A DNA stretch of 64,000 nucleotides from Pempheris klunzingeri (lineage: Eukaryota; Chordata; Actinopteri; Acropomatiformes; Pempheridae), in NCBI RefSeq assembly GCF_042242105.1, contig NC_092032.1, forward strand, positions 11,767,915 to 11,831,914. Direction: 5' to 3'. How positions within the stretch are numbered: position 1 is the first letter of the stretch; the number at the start of each line of letters is the position of its first letter. A program made the translations under genes and the position numbers. Of this stretch, positions 50,771 through 62,562 are shown in pieces. A model generated the notes under the pieces. That model did not search any database. It saw only the letters and a program-made list of their open reading frames with translations, and had not been told where the DNA came from.

Positions 50771-53680
50771 GATTTCTGATGATCCTTTAGTTTTTCTGAC
50801 ATGCTCACAGCAGGCACAGCAACCTCTTGAGCTCTTGCCAAAATCCTTTGATTCCTTGAAAGCCATTTTCTCAGGAACAGAGAAATGGAAATCCTCTATT
50901 TATGATTGTATTTTGTCACTTTCCCCCAGGTGGAGTTGACAGCAATGCAGGTGAATTGTTGAGGTTGAGCATTTACAAATGATAGAGTGGTTAAAGCTGA
51001 ACCCCCCCTGTCATGTGTGTATGTATATGTTGGGATGCTGTCAACTTGGCCTGGGGTCCAGGGACACGAGCCCCCTCCACCAGAACAAGAGGCCTCTCCA
51101 CGGGGTCAGCTGCTGGCCCTAAAGGGGCCCACTCACCCATGACTTAATGCCCCCGGGCTCCTTTGTCCTCAGGCCTGTTGGTTTTACAGGCCCATTCACT
51201 CAATTGCCCCCCAAACGGAGGGAGGCAAAGAACGTGACGACTTGCCTTATGCTGAAGGAGCAGCAGTGCACACGCATGCAAACAACATGCACATAAACAC
51301 ATGGGCGCCACATGCACGCCATGTCCACTTAATCAATCTGTCCTCCCTTCGCTCTCGTTCTTGTACAAGAGGGCCTTTTGTTCTTGTTTGACCCGCACTA
51401 AAAGTTGAAAGTTGTCAGGGACCTTTTGCCTCTTAATTGGTTATTGGCAGCAGCCCCATCACCTTATGCTTCATGCATACATTTACGGGAGGCAATTCTG
51501 ATATTATAGTGATTTATTGATATGTGGACACGCATCTGTCGCATATAGACTACATTTAGATGTACAAAGCTGTTATTGTGAGATTTATTAAAAGTGAATT
51601 ATATTTTCCATCTTTTCATTTGAAAATACAGTAAAATTTGACATACCATAGTGTGCACCATCCATTTTTATCATCCAGTACAGGCCTGTTACCCTCTGGT
51701 CAGTGAGTTAGCCATTATCGGACTAAGTAAGGTGCGTGTCTTCATTTTCGTGTCTACCTTGTAGACCAAAGACATGAAACAGAGCCTGCAGGCGTCCGAT
51801 CAAATCTCCCCTACCTCCTTCCTCTGAGCACACACCCAAAAAGCAAGCGCACAAACTCACACACATGCACACACAAACACTGTTTGCCTTTGTGTATGCT
51901 AGACAGCAGATGGCAGCCCATTATTGGGCTGACAGAGCAGTCATCTGGCAGGCACCCTGTTACCCCCACCCTTCCTCCTCCCCCCATCCCCCCGAAGACA
52001 CCCTGCACAACACAGCAAGCATAGGACACTTTTAGGCGGGAGAGTCCAGAGCCCTGGGATGTGTGTGTGTGTGTGTGTTAAAATTGGACCCTGGCCTTTC
52101 CACCCTATATAGGTCAGTGTTTCCACTTGTATGTGTCAGCACCGTGTGAGGTAAGTCAGGCTTCCATTCGACTGGGGATTTGTCATGTTTTCTCTTTCTA
52201 TACGCCTCCTTTTATGCACACATACAGTATGCTTCATGAAGAGTACACATATTATGTTGATTTAAATCCTGCCATTTGGTCAATTTGGTCATTGTAATCT
52301 TGTCCAAAGGTAGAAATTAAATGTAAACATGCAAAATTCTCAGTAATTCCTTCCCTCTATTTAAAAGTGAGAGTCACGAGTTCAAGATAAGCCGTAACAG
52401 TCATGGCAGCAAAAAGGCCCACTCAGATATTCTCAGAGAATCACAGTTTGCTCACAGGACTGGTGGAGCTGTCTCTCTTTGTAACATTTACACCCTTCCC
52501 TGCGCAAGACATGCCGCCCAAACACTGGCCCCAGAGTGACTGCCTCCTACAGCCTTTATTACAAAGGATTATACAACAGTGAATATCAAACGGTGGGGGA
52601 GGAGGAGGAGTGGTTTCCCCTACGGAGGTCAAGGCCAAGGTTAGGATTAGGTTTAGTTTTTGTGTCCTCTGGAAGGAGGTAATCTACAGCCCACCCTATA
52701 GAGACCTCGCTACAGGGACATGCTGGGAGGCACCACAGAAGAAGACTACATGTGACATCTGAGAGCTGCTTTCACATTGCCGGGGCAACCGGCACAATCC
52801 CTGGTCCTTTGGCAAGGCTTTCAGCAGGCCTCAATCACACTTCCTTTCGCTTGAGAGAGTTTTTTTTTCCTCCAGCACTGTTAAATAGGAGGGAGGCCCA
52901 GTGTGTTCAAAGGAAAATGAACAGGAGCTGAAGTATGAGGTAATATATTGAGGCATGTTTCCACTGAAATAAAACGATGTTAGTCAGTAAGGGTCTACTG
53001 GTTTTATAATCATAATAATAATCCATAGTAAGCAGCCAACCGTGTGCATGTCGACAAATTCATGTGAGCAGATGAAGAAGAGATTAAGAAACACGAATGA
53101 TGGAGCAAAAGACAATGAAAATAACATTTCTCTTAACTAACAGCATCAAAGTCGTAAAAAATAGGCTATGTTTAATCAGTGAAGGATCACTTATTGCTTC
53201 AATGATTGCTACCAACTGCTATGTTACTGCCCTTTGTTACACATATACCTATGATTGCAGTGATTGTAAATCTATATTTTCCAAAGCATAAACCTGGCAT
53301 TTTATCTTGCAAGGCTCAAAAAAGGGCACAAAACAGCAGCCGCTCAGCTCTCTCTGCATTCAAACTTTCAGGTACCTTGCACTTGTGGCCACACCCTTAT
53401 CAGTGATGTCACATCAGGCGGACTCCATCGCATGTAATGGGCGAAACACCTTCTGTGACATCACTGATTTGGGTTTGTGCACTCACCATTCATCCTCATG
53501 TTTCTAGAAATGCAGCCAAGTCAAAAATACCTGACATGGAAACAAATAGCTGCCCATATCAAGATATTCAAGACCTGTCTTTTCATATTTCAGCGGTTCC
53601 TCCGTTCACCTACATCCTCCCCCAACGCAGCCCTACCAAAGTGAACTCAGCTCAGCCACACAGGACAAAGAGGGGGCCTC
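50771..53680. other. Intergenic region between mybl1 and vxn
   Basis: Tail-to-tail spacer. No coding exon was recognised on either strand. It includes GC-rich, repeat-free stretches at about 51000-51470 and a GT tract at 52060-52078. These could hold regulatory elements, but that cannot be shown from one sequence. Human ADHFE1 is not seen here. Confidence 0.5.
52104..52113. promoter_or_regulatory. CArG box / TATA-like element before a splice donor
   Basis: CCTATATAGG is a perfect CArG box (CC, six A/T, GG) and also TATA-like. About 38 bases downstream a strong plus-strand donor (GTGTGAG then GTAAGTCAGG) ends at about 52149. Together they look like a small promoter with a short first exon, perhaps of a non-coding RNA. 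No downstream exon was identified. Confidence 0.35.
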
Positions 53681-54047
53681 TTAGTCACCCTCGAAGGCCC
53701 CGTTGGTGGCTCCCTGGCATTCACTCTTTTTCCGGCACTTGGACAAGATCCTGTGGAGCAGGCCTGGGGATCTGTGTGTCTGGGGTTGGGAGGCCACAGG
53801 CTGAGGCAGAGGGGTCTGGGGCCTCCGCACCAGGAAGGGGCCCTCACCTTGGCCCCCATCCAGCTCCAATGCTCCTCCCCCTCGTCCTCCTCCACCTCCT
53901 CTGCTCCCCCTCTTGAGCGCCTGCAGAATGTGTCCACTGGGGGACAAAGAGGAAATAACAAACACAAAGGCCCTGTTTATTCCTCATGACCCAAATTCCA
54001 CTGCTAGCAGACAAGACAGGCACGGAGCTGTACAGAGGGCTCAGTGT

Positions 54048-54086
<39 letters not shown>

Positions 54087-56486
54087 ATGTGAGTGTGTGA
54101 GCAAACTTCATTGGCAGGCTGTCAAAAATAAATGCCCCCTACTGTCTGCAAGAGAGATACAGTATCCAATCAAACAGCATTTGCTGCAACACTGAATCAA
54201 ATGCCTTGATAAATATGTATTTAGTATTTTATGACCCAACATAAATATTCCCATAAAATATTAATCATGCTGTCAAACATTTTAATATCCTTTTAGATAA
54301 AAAAAGCTGCAAAGTCTTTCCTTTCCCTCCTGCTCCTCTTTGGCCTTAATGAGATACCATCCAATGAGAGGGGATTGACTAGCGTGTGTGTGTGTGTGTG
54401 TGCACGCCTGCATGTATGTGTGTGTTTAGGGGGGTTAGTAATCAGTGTGCTTTGTCAACTAATGAGGGACGAGAGGGGCCACCTGTTCAGGGGCGCTGGG
54501 CGGAGAGCAGTGGGATGGGATTTGGGGATGGGGGATGTGTGGGGGTTTGGTGGTGGAACAGCTGCTGGGTGCAGGGTGTGTGCATGACGTGTATACATGC
54601 ACTTGTTGAAGGAGGGCGTGTGTATTTGTTGCTATAGATGCTGTAAGAGTTTAATTCTTACTTTCCATGTCTGCTGCGTACACCGGAATCGTTGTCAGAC
54701 GCCGAGCTTCTCAGAGATACACTCCTTCGTAGGGCTTTTGGAGGAACATTCGCCTGAAAATAGAAACCATTGAGGTTGTTTTAGTTAAAAATATCCTACA
54801 CCTGTCCTGGAACAAACTGTACTGGTGCTACTTTTTTCATGTAAAATCACAGTAGACGACTCAAACGACTTTTTATTTTACTTATTTTACTTATTTTACT
54901 TACTTATTTTTCTACTTAGACAGTAGCAGCACTATAAAAAGTACTGACCAAACTCTAAAAACACTGGACACCACATTTCCCATAATGCAACTCAGTGATA
55001 TCTTTCATCAGACCCTTCCTGCATCTTAAATGCCCACCTTTGTCAATTTTTTTCAAACCTTCTTTTAATGCAGGTTGCTGAGATAACCCCAATGACATCA
55101 CTGTGACATCACCAGGGTTATTTTTTTATCAGACTGTAAAAAGCTCCCACAGAGTAAGAGTAAATTGAACATTGTGGAGTGGACCTTTAGGTAAATAATC
55201 ACTACTTAATATGCAGTTTTGGGGGAAAATATCCTGAGGTATAAAAGATCCCATTGCTCATAAGGATAAACTGAAGGAGAGACCAGGTTTTCATGGTTTT
55301 TAAAACCTACACTGGAGAAACAGAGTAGAAAAGAACATAAAGTACAATGTGCCTTCTAATATTAAGCAGCAGCAGCAACAACAACACAGTCCAGTAATGC
55401 TGCATTGCTGAGCTCATTCAGGCAGCCAACTAACCTGGCTCAGCTCCATCACACAGGAGGCGGGGAAGTAGCCCCGCTGGCCGTCCTGCAGCCGCCCAAA
55501 CCATCTCTCCTCCTCATATTTGGACAGCACCAGGATGACGTCACCCACAGACAGCTCCAGCTCGTCAGGCCAGTGGGGCCTGTAGCTGTGCACCACTACC
55601 ATCTAATGGACAGAGGGAAACTTACAGCCAGTCCTTTTTTTTTCTTACTTCAGATTGCAAGATGCACTTTTAAATTCTACACTGAATTTGAATCAGATGT
55701 GGTTTGCTGCATTGAGTTTTGTTGTACTGACGAAACCTGCAGGCACTGTGGTCTACAGGTCGGACTCAGGCTGAACGGAGAGGATTATGTGTCAAGACTC
55801 AGAGATTAACTGCTGTGCAGTGAAATAGAAACCCTAAATCTGGGTCTACTCTTCATTATCTGTTCCTCCTAAACGGGGCCCACGTTTGTCAGAGGAATTA
55901 GAAAAATTAAACACTTAATGGGAACACAGGAAATTGACTGACTTTACATAACAACAATGTCAAACTCATATCAATCAAGGCATGAAATAATCACTTTTAA
56001 TCCATATTCCTGCTCTTTAAACCCCAGCTGATATTGAACTAACAACCTGCAGCCAATGACACGTCTTCAATAATGTATATTAGATGGACATTTCGATGAA
56101 GGAGAATGTTTAACTTGCCTTCTCAGCTTCTGCTCTGTATCGATACCTCCCTGTTAACCATTGAGAGAGGAAATGAATCAGCAAAAAACAGGGTTAGTTT
56201 TATCATTTGTCATAGCTTCAAATGTGCAGAAGAATTCCTTTACATAAATCTACATAAACAATCTCTACAACCACCATTCAGTAAATGAATAGTCCAGAGG
56301 GGGAGAAAACATCCCATCATTCATTAATCATCTGACACTGATGTGCCATCCCCCTCTCACTAACAATGTAAATCTTGTCATGCTACGCCACGCTTGACTG
56401 CAGATATGATTGCACTCACCTTGTGGAGCGAGAACGGTGGTGAAGACTTCAAAGTGGTCATTGCTTTGCATGTAGATGCGCTGCAT
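53681..56486 (-). CDS. vxn: Vexin (C8orf46 homolog) with an SH3 domain
   Basis: Vexin promotes neurogenesis in vertebrate embryos (family knowledge); its biochemical role is not settled. Four coding exons: 56486-56420, 55595-55435, 54753-54662 and 53936-53681, in phase, giving 191 residues (human about 207). The start MQRIYMQSNDHFEVFTTV resembles human vexin MHQIYSCSDENIEVFTTV as recalled. The C-terminus CRKKSECQGATNGAFEGD resembles KKKSEYVGATNSAFEAD. Residues about 23-74 read as an SH3 domain: VVHSYRP, DELELSVGDVI, ERWFGRLQDG and RGYFPASCVMEL. The exon 2 acceptor is inferred at 55596 (GGTAG), seven bases inside a stronger-looking one (CCATTAG) at 55603. Only the inner site keeps frame with exon 1. 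Exon 3 is Ser/Arg-rich (ALRRSVSLRSSASDNDSG) and the last exon has a Gly run. Position next to mybl1 is as in human. Confidence 0.85.
54049..54084. repeat. (GT)n microsatellite in vxn last intron
   Basis: About 18 GT units. A second, shorter GT tract with interruptions lies at about 54382-54425. Confidence 0.95.
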
Positions 56487-57459
56487 CTTGAAGATCTGAC
56501 ACTTGCACACTGATCGAAGCTCCTGCACTCTCCCTGCACTACCTTTAAATAAACGGGGCTGACTAATCCACTGCAGCACTGACTGGAGCTGGACACGAGC
56601 AACAACACGTCCTCCCTGGGCTGCAGCACACAAAAGCATGTGCACACAACACCAGGGACAGACAACAGTTTGAAGGTTGTGGCGGATCACACTGTGTATT
56701 ATCAGACTAATGGGTTGTTTTGTTTTTCATTTTCCATGATTACAGTTTAATGGACACAGATATGTTTTGAATATTTTTAAGCACGGAAATAAAAGGCCAT
56801 CTTGACCTCATCCTCATGCCTGTGTCTATTGTTCTTTGACCATCTGGTCACATGTGAGAGAAGTTTCGAGGCCATGGCGCCGCTCGCCTGACGTGGATGA
56901 GAATTCATAATTTTACCTCGTCAAGGGTGCTTGATTGATTTAGGGTTATTGACTGTGTCCCATTTTCTAGTGGCCTGGGTGAGCAGAGACAAAGATGAAT
57001 GGGCTTGGGACAGGGTGGCGGACTGCTCAACAGATGGTGATTGAAACACTGCCCCCCCCCCCCTTCTGCCAAAATACACACACACACACACACACACACA
57101 CACCTCCCCTCTCCCACTCTGGTGGGATGCAGCTTGGCTGTGGGCTTGTGCCAGCGATTAAAAAGCATCCATCAATAACACCAGAGATCACTCGGGCGGA
57201 GAATCATATCTGAGCGATGGACGTTTGCTGCAAACCTCCCACCCTTTTTTTAACGGTACACTGCCTTTAAAAACATTATTCCCTGTAACATATCTACCAT
57301 GAAAATATGTGCATTTTATTCTCCCAGTGCACTGCAATGCAACGCACTGTCAACAGGAAATAAGGTTGAAATCCTGTTGAGGGCTGTGGATTAGCTGAGT
57401 GAACTGAGCATGAAGTGTGTTCGTCTGAAAGAGGAAACACCTGTAAATGGATGAGACAA
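56487..57459. other. Upstream region of vxn
   Basis: Expected 5' UTR and promoter of vxn on the minus strand. The reading frame of exon 1 stays open upstream of the chosen ATG, so an additional 5' coding exon cannot be excluded; homology favours the ATG at 56486. A C run and a (CA)n tract lie at 57051-57103. Confidence 0.35.
57075..57103. repeat. (CA)n microsatellite
   Basis: About 14 CA units directly after a C-rich run. Confidence 0.95.
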
Positions 57460-57582
57460 CTAATTAACCTCATTATCATCTTCTTCGGTCTCAGTCGTCC
57501 TGCAACACACTTTGTTGGACTCCAGCCGCTCCGGCTCTGAGAGGAGTCTCTTTACAAACAGGCAGCATGTAAAACCACAAAC
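57460..57582 (-). other. Possible terminal exon of an unrecognised minus-strand gene
   Basis: An acceptor (CTCTGCAG) at 57583 is followed by a 40-codon open frame ending in TAG at 57460-57462. It reads VCGFTCCLFVKRLLSEPERL, then a Cys pair (VCCRTTE) and an acidic tail EEDDNEVN. The composition (Cys/hydrophobic, then charged) looks more like coding sequence than chance, but no family is recognised. It could also be an untranslated exon of vxn or nothing. Confidence 0.25.
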
Positions 57583-58962
57583 CTGCAGAGAACAAATTCA
57601 GTTATTTGACAGAAAAATAGCACTCCAAGTGTATTTAACTGTTTTTTGTTTGTGTAATTAGCTTATGTATGAATGTACTGAAGGTGCAGATTTGGGCTTT
57701 TTGACCGATCTGTAACTCTTGTCACGGCTCCCAATTCAGTGCGATGCCTCCAGTCTAGACACCAAGGACGAAGCAAAGCCTTTACATAACCAAAAAAACC
57801 AGAGCTAAGCTGCTTAGTCAACCGATCTGATGTTTACTTCTATGAGCTCGGAGCACCTCCACGTTCAGCAGGCGTGTCTATTAAATATTAAACATGCATA
57901 TGAGGTTTACTTCAGACTTTAGCAGAGATGGAGGTGATATTTTGGAAACATTAGGTTGCTTTAGCTCCTTCGTCACACCACTAATGACATGACATTTAAT
58001 CTGTGGCTGAGAAGCTCTCGCTGGCCTGAACATGTCAACTGTTTGCTTAATCCTGATGATTATACTTATACATGGTGAAGTATATTCCAGGTGTATGTAT
58101 TTAATTGGAATTAGCAAAAAAAAAAAAAAAACAGCTACAAGGTCTTTTTTTAGGTGACTTATCAAAAATAATTAAAAATTGTACTGTATACTGCAATAAC
58201 ACCTTGATACCATTTTTTTTTTCCAAATAACCCACAGCTACAGAGTCGTCTTTCCATTTTGCTGCCCAGCTTTACTTAAGCAGCTTTACTCTATTAGAAA
58301 TGAGTCTTTTCCACAGTAAGAAAAGCACAGGTGTAAATACACTGACGAGTCAAAGTATTAAAATCAGTGTTTTCTCCATCTTTGGATTATTTTTCATGAC
58401 AACATAACCATCAATACTTTAGCACAACTCCACTGTCTTTATTCTGTTTACAAGTGATCAAAATGAGTCACGTTTTGTGTCTTGAATAAGAAAACATTTC
58501 TTCTTAGAATTAAATCTTTCCCCAAAGCATTTCAAATACTTGTTTTTTGTACTTTGCATTTTTTCCCCTCATTATCATCCCATCTACTGCAAATCAGTGA
58601 GTGGATTCAATGTTTGTTGTTATAATGCCATAAGGTGCCTGTGCTTTTCCTGCTGTTACACATCTAATGTGGAAAAAATCGAAACATATGCGCTATTAAG
58701 AATGTAACTGAAAATAAGGAAGTAAACAGTCACTTGAATTTTAATTAGGCTGCAGTTTTTTTTCATTAATATTACACGTCTGAATCAGTTACTCTCCATT
58801 AACGCTGGGACAGATATTTACAGATCTGGTGATGGTGTAAACACACAGTGGAAGAGCCATAGAAAAAGATCCTGGACAGTCCCAACAACAGACCAAACCA
58901 ACAGTCCGGTCCAATGTTTTGATGCAAAGGCACAAACAGATAAATCAGGATGTTCAGAGTCC
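57583..58962. other. Region downstream of rrs1
   Basis: AT-rich, and contains the rrs1 3' UTR on the minus strand. Candidate polyadenylation signals on the minus strand are ATTAAA at 58740-58745 and AATAAA at 58438-58443. No coding exon seen. Confidence 0.4.
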
Positions 58963-59994
58963 TCAGTGCTTCCCAGGCTTGCCTCTCCTCTTCCCTCCCT
59001 TCATACCCTTCCCACCCTTCGCTCCCTTCCCTTTGCCTTTTCCTGACATGTTGCCTTTGCGCCCCTTCTTCCAAGCTCCCTTCTTGGATTTGGCCGCGGC
59101 CTCCTCTCTGTCCTCCTCTCTCATCTGCTTGTTCACAGCCTTGGTGATGTCCAGCTTGGGCTTCTTGCTGTCCATGAGTTTCAGAAGCTCCAGCTGCTTC
59201 TGCCTCTCATTGGAAAAGTCCCCGATGAGGGGCTCAAACTTCCTCCTCTTGCCTGTGTTCTTTGGGGGTTTCTCTTTGGGCAGGCGGTCCTGGAACCTGC
59301 CCACGGACGCTGTGGAGGTCTTGGCGACGCTCACGGCCCTGGACAGCTCGTCTTTGGACTGCTGGGCTGCGGGGGTCAGACCCACGCCTGGCACTTTGAC
59401 CTTCTGCGCCCTGGCGATGTTCTTCAGCCTGTTGAACTCATTTTTGGCCACTCTCTCCTTCTTGGCTTTGACGCGTTTGGCGAACTGGTCCTCATTTGGG
59501 TCTGCGGTCTCCGGCACCTCTATCAGCCACTCCTTGGTGCCATCGTTGGCCCTCTTGTAGCCCCAGCGCCTCTTCCACTCCTTCGCAGTTTCATCCCAAA
59601 CCAAGTTGGTCTTCTTCTTCTTCTGGATGCCCTTCAGCTTGGCGAACTCTTCCCATTTAGTCGGAGGTTTGGGCTTCGGAGGAGGTTTCTCTCTGGGCAG
59701 TGGGGTCGCAGGTTCCGGTAGTTTCGCCACTATCACCTCCTCCACCCTCTCCGTGGGCAGTTTCCAGATCTCGTTGATGAGCAGCTGCGTGTTGTCCCGA
59801 GCTAGAGACCGCAGGAAGTCCTCCTTCTTCTGCTCTCTGAAGTCCCGGGACTCGATGCGGTTTTTGTCACAAGCGAGCAGGTTACCGACATCAAACTCCA
59901 GGTCCAGGTCTTTGTGGACCGCGATGCTTTTCAGTTTTTCCGCCTCTTCTTGCGCCGCTTTAGCTAGCAGCTCTTCCACGCTGCTCGTGGCCAT
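58963..59994 (-). CDS. rrs1: Ribosome biogenesis regulator RRS1
   Basis: A nucleolar protein that with RPF2 brings the 5S RNP into the 60S pre-ribosome. A single intronless frame of 343 residues (human 365); the family is also intronless in mammals. The start MATSSVEELLAKAAQEEAEK is chosen over an in-frame upstream extension to 60126, because homologs begin near here and the extension has no resemblance. Landmarks: LEFDVGNLLACDKNR near residues 32-46, ARDNTQLLINEIWKLPTERV, KWEEFAKLKGIQKKKKTNLV, WDETAKEWKRRWGYKRAND and the C-terminal Lys/Gly-rich tail KGKGKGAKGGKGMKGGKRRG. High positive charge fits RNA binding. In human RRS1 lies two genes from MYBL1. Confidence 0.97.
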   Translation of the reverse strand: MATSSVEELLAKAAQEEAEKLKSIAVHKDLDLEFDVGNLLACDKNRIESRDFREQKKEDFLRSLARDNTQLLINEIWKLPTERVEEVIVAKLPEPATPLPREKPPPKPKPPTKWEEFAKLKGIQKKKKTNLVWDETAKEWKRRWGYKRANDGTKEWLIEVPETADPNEDQFAKRVKAKKERVAKNEFNRLKNIARAQKVKVPGVGLTPAAQQSKDELSRAVSVAKTSTASVGRFQDRLPKEKPPKNTGKRRKFEPLIGDFSNERQKQLELLKLMDSKKPKLDITKAVNKQMREEDREEAAAKSKKGAWKKGRKGNMSGKGKGKGAKGGKGMKGGKRRGKPGKH

Positions 59995-60024
59995 GTTGGT
60001 CAGTGCTGTTTGACGTTCAGTCCC

Positions 60025-60063
60025 CACGTGTGAAGTAGGAAAAACACGGTAAATTACTTCCGG
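60025..60063 (-). promoter_or_regulatory. rrs1 promoter elements: MYC E-box and ETS site
   Basis: CACGTG at 60025-60030, 31 bases upstream of the rrs1 start codon, and ACTTCCGG (an ETS site read on the other strand) at 60056-60063. CACGTG with ETS is the usual pattern at ribosome-biogenesis promoters. Confidence 0.5.
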
Positions 60064-60296
60064 GTCACAGTTTGCTGGGTGAAGTGACACCTGCGTCCAC
60101 AAGAGGGCGACACTGACACATTTCATTTTATGCAGTGTGCGTCTGCAGGGATTTTTTAAAGATAGAAAATTAATGCAACAATAAATACATAGATAAATAC
60201 AGCAAAACTATGAAACATAGAAAAACATCAATATCTGAAAAGGAAGAAAAAAAGGCCATCAGTTTCAATAATCTTAAACATTCCTTTCAGACTTAC

Positions 60297-60332
<36 letters not shown>

Positions 60333-62562
60333 CTTACAATAATAACAACCTCTTAACCTTGCAGAATGTGCAAACGTGTCTTTAATTTTTAACTAATAGA
60401 CACAAGATGTCACTTTCTTCCCTGAAAAGTCCATTCTTAGTGAGTCAGAAGTCAGAAGCACACTGGACCAGTGATTGTGTTCAAACTAGTTGTGATGTCA
60501 AAAAAACATTGTATCTGCATTCATTAAATTCAAATTCAAGAGGAGCACAAAAACATTTTGGGTGTGAGGAGGCTTTATGAGTTTTTTTCTGATTGTGGAG
60601 GGACCATTAAAAAATGTATATAATCATATATATATATGATTGACCTAATATCACACTGTTATGGCATTATAGGTAGCCTATTCCAATTCTTTTTTTTCAT
60701 GAAAAAACAAAATAAATGTCATTGTACCACCTGTTCTGCAGCTTTTGATTGTTTCACATGACCTTCTTCAGCAGATGAGGTTTGCTCAGTCGTCATTGAA
60801 GTGCAGCACATTGGAGAACTGTAAGGATTTATTGTCCACGCTGGCTCCAAAGCAGAGTCTCTCAGAATTAACTCTTGATCTTGGAAACAACACTTGACAG
60901 AAACACACCAATGGTCATGTGATGCAACCGAAAGCACCAGAATAGCTACTGGTTATTTTGTAAACTGCTGTTTCCAAGGTCAAGAATTAGCTTTCAATTT
61001 CAAGTCCAGTATTTTCATTTTATTGTTGAGTTGCATTACTTTTAATTTTGCCATATGTACAGACACACATGTACGTTAGTGCTGAGTAGTTGGCTCGTAT
61101 GGTGTTTCCTTTCTTTCATTTTATTATCCAAACAGCCTTCAAATGAAAGGCAGTAAAACTGAAATGTCAATGCTTTTTACTTCCTTATGCTAAAAATGAA
61201 AGAAGTAAAAAATAATGATTTAAAGGGCATTCTGATTGATCGGGCCATGCAGACTATTGGACAGTTAAATCAGTGACAAAACACTGCAGTGCAGGGACAC
61301 ATCAAAAAGTAAAAAATCAGACATGAAAAGCTAAAATGGAAATAACTTACTGAATGAAAAATAAGTAAAATAACTTACAAAATACAAAAGAATCTGCTCT
61401 CAGTGCATATATTCCTATTTCTCAGAATCAGAGATACTTTGGAGGTTTTCCCACCTGAATATACATTTTTTTAAAGCAGTGAGAAACATATTAAAGTCTT
61501 CTTTAGTGTTTTCATCTCTGTGAGTTTCTGTGCCTCTATTAATGGCTGCACATCATTTTAAAGTTATGGAGTTGTGATAAACTTCTTAATAGGATTACTA
61601 TAAGTGTTTTCATGAGAGATTAAATTCACTGAAGTATTAATATCATTCCTTCTCTGTAATGTATTCTGTATGTGTTTATCCCATAGATCCAGGACTCTAA
61701 TAACTCTATTTTTGTCCTTGTCTCCACTGATTTGGAGGAGATGGAGGAGGGAGGGAGGGAGGAAGAGGAAGGGAGGTGGAGGGGGGTCCCTATTACCATT
61801 GACTGGCTGCTGGTGGCTCAAAGACGATGGTGTTATTATTTTGGGCTCCAGTAATTATATTCATCGCCACACTTGCCATGTGAATGCTAACACTCTGACA
61901 GGCACAGAGATAAGGTCACAAGTGATGCTGTGTTTGGAGATGTGAAGAGGAAATGCGTAATTAGTGGCCCAAAGTCTCGGTCCTGATTTAGAGAAGGCTA
62001 TAAGGTCCTCTGTGACGTAAACGTATATCGTATGAAATCACCCAATTTAAACATAGTCCACCAGTTAGCCGGTGGTCTTGCAGCCTGTGTCATCCACTGT
62101 CTCCACTAGTGTTGGAGGTTTTCTGCTGACTTTTGATCCAGGGTGAATTCAGCCAAACAGGATTACTTTTCCATGGTTTTTCTTTTGTGAAAGAATACAC
62201 ATCACAGGCCGGATAAAAGTTCTCTATGAGCTGTGACCATGGTGCAAAGTCATTCGCACTCTCACTGTCTGTCTCCACAGCTCTCAAATGTGCTTAAAGG
62301 ATAAGATTTAGAAATAGTTCTTTCCATATCATACCGCTGCTTTCATGTGAAAATCCTCCTCACAGGTTTGGATTTTTTTTTTATTTGTTCGTTTCAGCCA
62401 AAGGAGCTCTGTCCTCTTTACTGAGTTGATTCTTTGATTTTTTTTTCTCCAAGTTAAAGAAAAATTGACATTTTGGTCTTGCAGGAGCATGTTAATCTGA
62501 CATTGTGCAACTGGCTGAGTCCCACCTGAGGTCACAGGGTAGCTAATGCAGAGTGCAACATA
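60064..62562. other. Intergenic region upstream of rrs1
   Basis: AT-rich sequence without a supported gene. Contains the AAT repeat at 60297-60332, an ATATAT palindromic patch near 60618-60645 and a GGA-rich purine tract near 61735-61785. Confidence 0.4.
60297..60332. repeat. (AAT)n microsatellite
   Basis: Twelve AAT units without interruption. Confidence 0.95.

Noticed and set aside
53437-53916. 159-codon plus-strand open frame over the last vexin exon
   Set aside because: Antisense of the Gly/Pro-rich vexin tail; low-complexity product.
55405-55809. 134-codon plus-strand open frame over the vexin SH3 exon
   Set aside because: Antisense to a real coding exon and without any recognisable domain.
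56378-56665. Alternative frame of vexin exon 1 (reading FSLHK at the donor) joining the outer SH3 acceptor
   Set aside because: It would fit the phase, but its sequence has no similarity to vexin, while the chosen frame starts with a clear vexin N-terminus and joins the inner acceptor in frame.
58919-59560. Long plus-strand open frame opposite rrs1
   Set aside because: It is the antisense shadow of the Lys-rich rrs1 coding sequence; its Phe/Leu/Pro-rich product is an artefact of that composition.
59995-60127. N-terminal extension of rrs1 upstream of MATSS
   Set aside because: Open for 44 codons but without similarity to RRS1; it covers the E-box and ETS promoter elements, so it is taken as 5' sequence.
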